Source: an uncultured Collinsella sp. (lineage in GTDB: Bacteria > Actinomycetota > Coriobacteriia > Coriobacteriales > Coriobacteriaceae). From it: a DNA stretch of 22,241 nucleotides. The stretch's first letter is position 1; the number at the start of each line of letters is the position of its first letter. This document shows positions 7,313 through 12,926 of the stretch, piece by piece. The stretch is from contig CABVDE010000034.1 of NCBI GenBank assembly GCA_902496945.1, positions 1 to 22,241 of the forward strand, read 5' to 3'. The notes under the pieces were generated by a model. It was given only the letters and a program-made list of their open reading frames with translations. It ran no database searches and was not told where the DNA came from. Both the position numbers and the translations under genes were made by a program.

Positions 7313-7765
7313 ATGGGATTTGTATCTGCCAGCCAGGTGACGATCGGCTACGCCGCCGCCTCGCGTGAGGATGCGCTGCGCTATTTGTCCGAGCAGGGCG
7401 TCGAGCTTGGCTTTGCCGATGACGCATCTGCCGTAGAGGCCGCTTTCATTGCGCGCGAGAACGAGGCCGAGACCGGTCTTGTCGCCGGGTTTGCCGTTCC
7501 GCACGCCAAGAGCGATGCGGTTCACACGCCGGGCGTGGCCGTGCTTAAGATGAGCGAGCCCGTTGAGTGGCCAAGCTTTGATAACGTTCCCGTCGATGTG
7601 GCGCTTGCGCTCTACGTACCCGCCGGTGAGGCTGGCACCACGCATCTGCGCCTGCTTTCCAAGGCAGCCGTGATGCTGATGGATGCCGGCTTCCGCGACA
7701 AGGTGCGCGAAAGCACCGATCCCGCCGAGATTGCCGAGCTTATCAACGCCGGGCTCGAGGGCTAG
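7313..7765 (+). CDS. PTS fructose/mannitol-type IIA subunit
   Basis: A 150-residue cytosolic phosphocarrier that takes phosphate from HPr and passes it to the IIB domain encoded at the start of the operon. The motif GFAVPHAKSDAV contains His64, the expected phosphorylated residue. Other family features are the Glu-rich helix before it (AAFIARENEAETG) and VPVDVALALYVPA and LRLLSKAAVMLMD near the C-terminus. AAGGAAGG precedes ATG 7313 by 6 nt and the gap to the upstream gene is 11 bp. This places IIA last in the operon, separated from its IIBC partner by four enzyme genes. A terminator follows. Confidence 0.93.
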   Translation: MGFVSASQVTIGYAAASREDALRYLSEQGVELGFADDASAVEAAFIARENEAETGLVAGFAVPHAKSDAVHTPGVAVLKMSEPVEWPSFDNVPVDVALALYVPAGEAGTTHLRLLSKAAVMLMDAGFRDKVRESTDPAEIAELINAGLEG

Positions 7766-7807
7766 ACGTAGTCTGCCCGCTTAATCAATCGATCCTTCTC
7801 CAAGGAA

Positions 7808-7852
7808 CAGGGCCACGATGCCATATGGGCGTCGCGGCCCTGGTTGTGTTTT
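7808..7852 (+). terminator. Intrinsic terminator of the PTS-transketolase operon
   Basis: Arms 7808-7822 and 7828-7842 (CAGGGCC...GCC / GGC...GGCCCTG) pair over 15 positions with one A-C mismatch and one G-T wobble; loop ATATG. The T-rich tail GTTGTGTTTT follows at 7843-7852. It lies 43 bp after the IIA stop. Confidence 0.85.
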
Positions 7853-7898
7853 CCCAGATAAAACCTACCAAAATAAACCTGTCCCTTTTTGGCAGGTT
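7853..7898. repeat. 46-bp hairpin repeat, copy 1
   Basis: It starts CCCAGATAAAACCTACC, has CCTGTCCC in the centre and ends TTTTTGGCAGGTT; its outer arms (AACCTACCAAAA and TTTTGGCAGGTT) can pair with one mismatch. The reverse complement of 11744-11789 matches it at 44 of 46 positions. The compact, nearly palindromic form resembles REP-type intergenic repeats. Confidence 0.7.
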
Positions 7899-7957
7899 AT
7901 AAGGCTTCTGTCTATGTAACGAAAGTACAATATGATATATACGTTATATACAAGTTT
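7899..7957 (+). promoter_or_regulatory. Duplicated upstream region of HAD gene 1, with palindrome
   Basis: This 59-bp AT-rich stretch is nearly identical to 9516-9573 upstream of the second HAD gene. Both contain a 15-bp palindrome TATATA-CGT-TATATA (7936-7950 here). Conservation with the paralogue suggests promoter and operator, but I could not place a clear -35 box. Confidence 0.5.
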
Positions 7958-8003
7958 TGATGTGCAGTGATTTGCGGCAACGCTAGCCGATGAAGGGGTC
8001 GAC

Positions 8004-8576
8004 ATGATCAAGGCTGTTATATTTGATATGGACGGAACGCTGATCGATACCGAGCGTTTGGAAATGAGGGCATGGAAGGCGGGTGCTGCCGAGCTGGGGA
8101 TCGCGATCGATGATGCGCTGACCCATCAGTTTATCGGCCGTACGAACACCGATGTCAAAGACATCCTTGAGGCGCATTACGGCAAGGGCGAAACCGTCGA
8201 GGCGCTCTATGCCCGTAACATTGAGCTCCACAACGAGATGGCCAAGACCGACTTGGAGCTAAAGGCCGGCGCCGCCGAGTGCATAGACGAGTTGCTGGCT
8301 GCGGGCTATCACGTGGGGCTTGCGACGTCGTCGCGCCGCGTTGCGGCCGAGCGCAACCTTAAGATGGTCGGCCTTTTTGACAAGTTTGAAACGGTGACCT
8401 TCGGCGAGGACGTCGCGTGCGGCAAACCCGACCCCGCTATCTACCTGCTCGCCTGCGAGCGTGCGGGCTTTGCCCCCGAGGAATGCGCCGAGGTTGATGA
8501 CGGTGGCTTCGGCGTGGCTGCTTGCCCGGGTGATGGCGCCGCGCCGAGGAGTTACGCCGTTTGTAAAACGGCGTAA
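8004..8576 (+). pseudogene. HAD-superfamily phosphatase 1, chimeric and C-terminally damaged
   Basis: The 190-residue frame follows the intact paralogue at 9620 closely to about residue 164: DMDGTLIDTE (8-17, motif I), GLATSSRRV (105-113, motif II), CGKPDP (139-144, motif III). After that the expected motif IV VEDSRNG and the last ~45 residues are replaced by unrelated sequence ending in VCKTA. Bases from 8485 match the antisense of the 3' end of the LacI-type gene at 10582, so the gene was fused to a remnant of another gene. HAD enzymes of the beta-phosphoglucomutase-like type need the motif IV acidic pair for magnesium, so activity is doubtful. AGGGG precedes ATG 8004 by 5 nt. It could still be expressed as a shortened protein. 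Confidence 0.8.
8485..8536 (-). pseudogene. Remnant of a LacI-family gene 3' end
   Basis: Bases 8485-8536 match 10592-10643 at 47 of 52 positions. On the minus strand, 8486-8540 encodes TRASSHAEATVINLG, matching the tail TQASNHAKATAINLG of the regulator at 10582-11694. The rest of that gene copy is absent; larE follows directly. Confidence 0.75.
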
Positions 8577-8577
8577 C
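8551..8577 (-). terminator. Terminator hairpin of larE
   Basis: GTTACGCCGTTT (8551-8562) and AAACGGCGTAAC (8566-8577) form a 12-bp perfect stem with a 3-nt loop immediately after the larE stop codon. On the plus strand it overlaps the end of the damaged HAD gene. No long T-run is seen. Confidence 0.65.
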
Positions 8578-9456
8578 CTACTGATTCATATTGCCGTGGA
8601 TGTAGGGGGTGACCTCGGGGGAGATGTGGCCGCAGCCTAGGTCGCGTAGGGCCGATTCGATGGCGGCGGGCAGCGGGGTTTTGCCTTCGTCGTTGACCGC
8701 GGTGCCGCCGAGAGCGGCAATCTTGGTGACGTCTGCCGGTGCAGCCTCGATATGCATGCAGCCACCGACGAGGCGTGCGCGGACCTGAGCCAGGTCCTGA
8801 TCGTGCAGGTAATCCTCGCAGGCGCGAATCAAGTCGACCTTCTCGCGCGTTAGTTCCTCGCCCGTGGGAACGCGCGTGGCGAGGCAGGCGCCTGCCGGCA
8901 AGTTCCAAACGGGGTAGCCCCACTCGTGCAGCAGTTCGCGCTCCTCATTCTTGGTAAAACCGACCTCCATAAGGGGCGAGCGCACGCCAAGCTCCTGGGC
9001 AGCACGCATACCGGGACGGTAATCGCCGCGGTCGCTCGCGTTGCTGCCATCGATAACGGTGGGGAAGCCCAGCGACTTGGCGTGATTGACGATGGCGGTG
9101 AAGCCGGCGCGCTTGCAGTGGTAGCAGCGGTCGGCATCGTTGCAGGCAACCTGGGGGAGTTGCAGCTGATCGACCGAAAGATTGAGCACGGGAAGCTTAA
9201 AATACGGGCCCTCATTGGCTTGTCCGTCAACGGCTCGCTCAAACGAAGCCTGCTCGGGCGTGCCGATGAGTGGCGTGGTGAGATGGACGAGGAGGGTATT
9301 GGTAGGCATGATGCGGGCGCATACGGCGGCCAAAAAGCTGCTGTCGACGCCGCCGGAAAAGCCGATGGCGACGCGTCCGCATGCTAAAAGCAGCTGCTCG
9401 AGCGCTGCGAGTTTGTCCTGAAGCTCCTCTACGGGTGCGGTGGTGTCTGAAAGCAT
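8578..9456 (-). CDS. larE: LarE-type ATP-dependent sacrificial sulfur transferase
   Basis: A 292-residue PP-loop protein. IGFSGGVDSSFLA (31-43) is the ATP pyrophosphatase loop; DRCYHCKRAGF (109-119) holds Cys111 and Cys114; AGACLATRVP (188-197) holds Cys191. LarE supplies sulfur to build the nickel-pincer nucleotide cofactor of lactate racemase-type enzymes. In one LarE type a single cysteine is sacrificed; in the other, three cysteines (CxxC plus one) hold a 4Fe-4S cluster. All three are present here, favouring the cluster type (inference). No larA, larB or larC lies in the window. It is antisense to the two HAD genes that flank it. ATG 9456 is preceded by AAGGAAC. Confidence 0.85.
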   Translation of the reverse strand: MLSDTTAPVEELQDKLAALEQLLLACGRVAIGFSGGVDSSFLAAVCARIMPTNTLLVHLTTPLIGTPEQASFERAVDGQANEGPYFKLPVLNLSVDQLQLPQVACNDADRCYHCKRAGFTAIVNHAKSLGFPTVIDGSNASDRGDYRPGMRAAQELGVRSPLMEVGFTKNEERELLHEWGYPVWNLPAGACLATRVPTGEELTREKVDLIRACEDYLHDQDLAQVRARLVGGCMHIEAAPADVTKIAALGGTAVNDEGKTPLPAAIESALRDLGCGHISPEVTPYIHGNMNQ

Positions 9457-9515
9457 GAAATGTTCCTTACAGTTAAAAGCTCGGACGAAAGTATAATCCT
9501 ACCAAGTTGCTCGCC

Positions 9516-9573
9516 ATAAGCTTCTATCTATGTAACGAAAGTGCAATATACTATATACGTTATATACAAGTTT
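9516..9573 (+). promoter_or_regulatory. Duplicated upstream region of HAD gene 2, with palindrome
   Basis: This is the second copy of the region at 7899-7957, including the palindrome TATATA-CGT-TATATA at 9552-9566. It also lies upstream of larE on the other strand, so it may serve both genes. Confidence 0.5.
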
Positions 9574-9619
9574 CTAAATGCGGTAGAGTAACGGCAACGC
9601 AAGCCGATGGGGGACCGAT

Positions 9620-10270
9620 ATGATTAAGGCAGTCATCTTTGACATGGATGGAACGCTCGTGGATACCGAGCGTTTGGGGATTAAGGCCTGGAAAGTAGGC
9701 GCCGTTGAACTGGGAATCGCGATTGACGATGCGCTGATTTATCAGTTTATCGGTCGCACGCTGCCTGATGTCATGGGCATTCTTGAGGAACATTACGGTA
9801 GTCATGAGGCTGCCGACGCCATCTATCGCCGCCATAAAGAGATTCGCGACGAGATGGTCAAGACCGATCTGGAGCTTAAGGCCGGTACCGCCGAGTGCCT
9901 AGACGAGCTGCTGGCGGCGGGCTATCAAGTGGGCCTTGCGACCTCGTCGCGCCACGTTACCGCCGAGCGGACTCTTAAAGCATTCGGTCTCTTTGACAAG
10001 TTTGAGACCGTGACCTGCGGCGAGGAAGTCGAACACGGCAAGCCCGATCCCGAGATGTACCTGCTTGCCTGCAAGCGTGCGGGCTTTGCTCCCGAGGAAT
10101 GCGCCGTGGTTGAGGATTCGCGTAACGGCTGTGTTTCGGGCATCGCGGCAGGCTGTCATGTCTTTGCCGTGCCCGATATCGTCCCGCTGCCGCAGGATGT
10201 GGTGGACGGTTGCGCTGCCGTGCTCGACACACTGTTCGATCTGACGGCGGCGGTCAAGACTGTGCGCTAG
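9620..10270 (+). CDS. HAD-superfamily phosphatase 2 (beta-phosphoglucomutase-like)
   Basis: A 216-residue intact HAD hydrolase with a helical cap. Motif I is FDMDGTLVDTE (7-17; Asp8 nucleophile and Asp10), motif II GLATSSRHV (105-113), motif III HGKPDP (139-144; Lys141), motif IV VVEDSRNGCVSGIAAG (163-178; Glu165/Asp166). Members of this group act on sugar phosphates, as phosphatases or beta-phosphoglucomutases; sequence alone does not say which. ATG 9620 follows GGGGGAC by 5 nt. The gene is a paralogue of the damaged copy at 8004, including its upstream DNA, and is followed by a strong terminator and the convergent LacI-type gene. Confidence 0.9.
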   Translation: MIKAVIFDMDGTLVDTERLGIKAWKVGAVELGIAIDDALIYQFIGRTLPDVMGILEEHYGSHEAADAIYRRHKEIRDEMVKTDLELKAGTAECLDELLAAGYQVGLATSSRHVTAERTLKAFGLFDKFETVTCGEEVEHGKPDPEMYLLACKRAGFAPEECAVVEDSRNGCVSGIAAGCHVFAVPDIVPLPQDVVDGCAAVLDTLFDLTAAVKTVR

Positions 10271-10302
10271 CGCTTGCACACAAGCCATTTCAATTGCATT
10301 TT

Positions 10303-10343
10303 AAAGATGCGGCCATTCGCGCTCTGCGGATGGCCGCATCTTT
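10303..10343 (+). terminator. Intrinsic terminator after HAD gene 2
   Basis: AAAGATGCGGCCATTCGC (10303-10320) pairs with GCGGATGGCCGCATCTTT (10326-10343) over 18 positions with one G-T wobble and a 5-nt loop. Runs of A and T at the stem base make it usable in both directions, between convergent genes. Confidence 0.85.
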
Positions 10344-10439
10344 GCGTCTGAGGGGAGGTCAGCCCAAAAAATACCGTTTACCGATGGACGTCGTTCGCGG
10401 ATAACTGTGTTCCGCCGTTCTAATGAGCGATAGGAAAGA

Positions 10440-10478
10440 GGGTCCGGCAAGTGCTTGCTTGTCGGGCCCTTTTGTTTT
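10440..10478 (+). terminator. Second intrinsic terminator between HAD gene 2 and the LacI gene
   Basis: GGGTCCGGCAAG (10440-10451) pairs with CTTGTCGGGCCC (10458-10469), ten of twelve positions Watson-Crick, loop TGCTTG, followed by TTTTGTTTT (10470-10478). No gene is seen in the 311-bp gap 10271-10581; besides the two hairpins it holds GTTATATAC at 10519-10527, which is also found in the HAD upstream palindromes. Confidence 0.85.
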
Positions 10479-10581
10479 GAGCATTGGCCTGATAACGTCG
10501 CATTACACGAAATGGGAAGTTATATACGTGTGGACATAGATAGAGAATACTGCCGCACCTAAAGGCTCGACGAATAAGCGA

Positions 10582-11694
10582 TTACAGATACGCGCCGAGG
10601 TTGATGGCGGTGGCTTTGGCGTGGTTGCTTGCCTGGGTGCTGGTGCGTTCCAACAGGAACGGCCGCACGAGTTCTTGGCGGTTGATGTCCTCGATGGCCG
10701 TGACCGCGGTGACGGTGCGCGCGGCAGAGCCGATGCGGACGTGCTTGGTCTTCGCCGGCGCCTTGTTCTCGATTTGCTCCATGAGCAATTGAACGCCCTT
10801 GCGGCCAATCTCGTAGCCCGGGGGTGCCACGGTGGTTAGCGGTACCGCTCCGCTCCAGGCGAGTGGGTTGCCATCGCAGCCGGCCACGCGGACCTGCTCG
10901 GGGACAGAGATGCCTTTGTCGACCAGCGCCGAGATGACGCCCGATGCCAGTACGTCGGTGAGGCCGACCACGAAGTCGGGTCGTTCGTCCGCGGGGCGCT
11001 CGGCGATTTGGGCACCGATGCCGTAGCCGTCGGCAGCGGTATTCCATTCGCCGGCGTCGATGACTTCAATCTTGATATCGGGACGCAGGGCAAGGGCCTT
11101 TTGAATGCCAAGCACGCGTAGGGTAAGCTGCATAAATGCCGCTCGGCCCACAACGACAATATGGTGTGCGCCGCGGGCGATGGCGAGCTCGGCGATGATG
11201 CGGCCTTGTGCCTCGTTGTCGGCGGCCACGTAGTAGCCGGGCTCGGAACAGTGGATGTCCAGGTGGACGATTGGCACGGGCATCTTGGTCATGGCAGGGT
11301 GCCAGTCGGGGGATGCCATGGGCTGGACCATGACGCCGGACATCTGAATGCCCATAAAGTAGCGCAGGTAATGGTCTTCGAGAATATCGTCGTTATCGGC
11401 GTTGGCGATAAGTAGGTCGTAGCCGTGCTTACGGGCCTCATTGTGGGCGCCACTGGCAATTTGGAGCGAGAAGCCGTGGTCGAGGCGGGGGAGGACCAGG
11501 CCAAAGGACTTGGTGGTACCGCCGGCCAGCTGGCGAGCGCTTTGGTTGGGCAGGTAGCCCAAGCGATTGATAGTCTCGTTGATGAGTTTGAGGGTCTCGG
11601 GGCGCAGCTTTTCGGGGTGGTTGAGCGCGTTGGAAACCGTGCCCAACGAAACCCCGGCCTCGCGCGCGACGTCGCTGATTTTAACCTTTGCCAT
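10582..11694 (-). CDS. LacI-family transcriptional regulator 2
   Basis: A 370-residue repressor-type regulator starting at ATG 11694, chosen because the helix-turn-helix begins at residue 4 (VKISDVAREAGVSLGTVSNA) and AAAGGGG lies upstream; a longer frame exists but is not plausible. The hinge LGYLPNQSARQLAGG (about 45-59) precedes a sugar-binding-type effector domain (SFGLVLP, VGLTDVLASGVISAL, VAGCDGNPLAWSG, LTTVAPPGYEIGRKG). An extra tail after residue 345 ends ASNHAKATAINLGAYL; a stretch encoding almost the same tail is left over at 8485-8540. It stands alone, convergent with HAD gene 2. Its targets are unknown; the HAD genes are reasonable candidates. Confidence 0.9.
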   Translation of the reverse strand: MAKVKISDVAREAGVSLGTVSNALNHPEKLRPETLKLINETINRLGYLPNQSARQLAGGTTKSFGLVLPRLDHGFSLQIASGAHNEARKHGYDLLIANADNDDILEDHYLRYFMGIQMSGVMVQPMASPDWHPAMTKMPVPIVHLDIHCSEPGYYVAADNEAQGRIIAELAIARGAHHIVVVGRAAFMQLTLRVLGIQKALALRPDIKIEVIDAGEWNTAADGYGIGAQIAERPADERPDFVVGLTDVLASGVISALVDKGISVPEQVRVAGCDGNPLAWSGAVPLTTVAPPGYEIGRKGVQLLMEQIENKAPAKTKHVRIGSAARTVTAVTAIEDINRQELVRPFLLERTSTQASNHAKATAINLGAYL

Positions 11695-11743
11695 AGCGGC
11701 CCCTTTGATGCGTTTCAAGTACAGAGCTGATTGTAGCATCCCA

Positions 11744-11789
11744 AACCTACCAAAAAGGGACAGGTTTATTTTGGCAGGTTTTATCTGGG
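11744..11789. repeat. 46-bp hairpin repeat, copy 2 (inverted)
   Basis: An inverted copy of 7853-7898 with two differences. It lies about 50 bp upstream of the LacI 2 start, next to a possible -10 box TACAAT (minus strand, 11730-11735), and abuts the larger repeat element starting at 11811. Both repeats share the GGGACAGG / CCTGTCCC core. Confidence 0.7.
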
Positions 11790-11810
11790 GAAACGCTGCT
11801 GCCGGCGCGA

Positions 11811-12077
11811 CCGCCACAATGGGGGCAGGCGCCTTTGTGGTGGTTTTTGCTGCCCGTGCCTTCAATTGTCTCGATCTGTAACATCTGGACGGCAAAACCG
11901 GCTCAACCTGTTACAGATTGAGACATAGTGCTGGGGCTGAACCGTAATGTCTCGATCTGTAACACGAAGCCGGCTCCCGGGACCCCAGATGTTACAGATT
12001 GAGATCTTTCGCCGGGGCAGAGCACCGGCCGGTCCAAACCACCACAAAGGGGCCTGTCCCCAATGTGGTGGTTTTGG
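11811..12077. repeat. MITE-like element with inverted ends and two internal hairpins, copy A
   Basis: The ends are imperfect inverted repeats of about 40 bp: left 11811-11849 with CCACAATGGGGGCAGG and TTTGTGGTGGTTT; right 12034-12077 with AACCACCACAAAGG, CCTGTCCCC and TGTGGTGGTTTTGG. Inside are four copies of a ~15-bp unit TCTCGATCTGTAACA in alternating orientation (11868-11883, 11909-11925, 11948-11964, 11990-12004), forming two long hairpins. It fills most of the 488-bp gap 11695-12182. The small frames inside have no ribosome binding sites and no transposase is encoded. A second copy is at 19887-20152. Confidence 0.75.
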
Positions 12078-12086
12078 GCGAGATTG

Positions 12087-12104
12087 TTTCCGCATCTACG
12101 GCAA
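12087..12104. promoter_or_regulatory. Palindromic operator candidate, site 1 (small membrane protein)
   Basis: TTTCCG-CATCTA-CGGCAA: five of six arm positions are symmetrical. It lies 79 bp before the start of the membrane protein gene at 12183 and shares both arms and the spacer with site 2 at 12798-12817. Confidence 0.5.
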
Positions 12105-12182
12105 TCCTTCTGGTCAACGCGGAATGCGCGCGAGGATACACTGTGCCCCACTCAAATGACACTGCGAAAACGGGGAGGGTAT

Positions 12183-12689
12183 ATGGCAGCCGCAAAGGAC
12201 TACCAGAGCTATCTTAAGAACAAATGTATCGTCGGCTACGGCATCGTCAATGGCGTCGTCAACGCGCTCATCTTTATGGGCATGCACGCGGGGGATGCCA
12301 GCATTACCTTTGCTGCCGGCAAGGTGGTCGAGGAGATTGCACTGACGGGCGCCCTGCTCGGCCTCATCCTGACCTGGTGCGTGGTACCGCTGACCAAAAT
12401 GGACTTCAACAAGGGTGTTTACCTCGGTAATTCCGAAGGCTATGGATGGCTGGCCAAGCTGCCCAAAAAGTCGATTCCCCTGTCGGTCGTCGTCGGTATC
12501 ATCGCCCTTGCGGTCGCCACGCCCCTTGCCTGGCTGTGTACCTTTGTGCTCCCGCTGCCGCTTTCGCGCACGGGCATGATGATCTTAAAGGGCGTTATGT
12601 GCGCCATTGCCGGCTGCGTGAGTGGCTACGTCGTTATTGGTGCAACCACCGCGGGCGTCGATGCTGCGGAAGCCGCTGTGACTGCCTAA
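12183..12689 (+). CDS. Small membrane protein, four predicted transmembrane helices, function unknown
   Basis: A 168-residue protein not recognised as a named family. ATG 12183 was chosen for GGGGAGGGT just upstream; in-frame upstream sequence lies in repeat DNA. After a polar start (MAAAKDYQSYLKNK) hydrophobic stretches are visible at about 15-35, 48-72, 97-122 and 130-155, with a polar loop near 75-95 (TKMDFNKGVYLGNSEGYGWLAK at about 73-94). It carries no catalytic motif. It has its own terminator, and the candidate operator upstream matches those of the two MFS genes, so it may belong to the same regulon, as a membrane accessory or a small transporter. Confidence 0.8.
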   Translation: MAAAKDYQSYLKNKCIVGYGIVNGVVNALIFMGMHAGDASITFAAGKVVEEIALTGALLGLILTWCVVPLTKMDFNKGVYLGNSEGYGWLAKLPKKSIPLSVVVGIIALAVATPLAWLCTFVLPLPLSRTGMMILKGVMCAIAGCVSGYVVIGATTAGVDAAEAAVTA

Positions 12690-12721
12690 AACATCCCAAC
12701 AATTAAAATCTCTCTTCCAAG

Positions 12722-12753
12722 CGGTCGGCCCGAACAAAGGGGCCGGCCGTTTT
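12722..12753 (+). terminator. Intrinsic terminator after the small membrane protein gene
   Basis: CGGTCGGCCC (12722-12731) pairs with GGGCCGGCCG (12740-12749), one G-T wobble, loop of 8 nt, followed by TTTT. Confidence 0.85.
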
Positions 12754-12797
12754 GCTTTGCGCGAGAAAAGCCGATGCCCTTTAGGCCAATCGGCAGA

Positions 12798-12817
12798 ATT
12801 GCCGCATCTACGGCAAT
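12798..12817. promoter_or_regulatory. Palindromic operator candidate, site 2 (MFS-amidohydrolase operon)
   Basis: ATTGCCG-CATCTA-CGGCAAT is a perfect 7+6+7 palindrome, the best of the four sites in this region, 109 bp before the MFS start at 12927. Confidence 0.6.
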
Positions 12818-12926
12818 GGCTCTGATGCTGCCCTTATTGCGCCCCGCCCTATATTTGCCTCGACAAGACGCGCGGGTTCAAAGGGGTTCAATGCCCGCGT
12901 GAAACGGAAAAGAAAGGAACCAACAC

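Noticed and set aside
11868..12004. Repeated 15-bp units that could suggest a CRISPR array
   Set aside because: Units alternate in orientation, spacing is uneven, the intervening sequence is conserved between the two copies, and no cas genes are present. They form hairpin arms.
11903..12217. Several short frames inside the repeat element and its right flank
   Set aside because: They overlap one another on both strands, lie in repeat DNA, lack ribosome binding sites and have no motif; the element looks non-coding.
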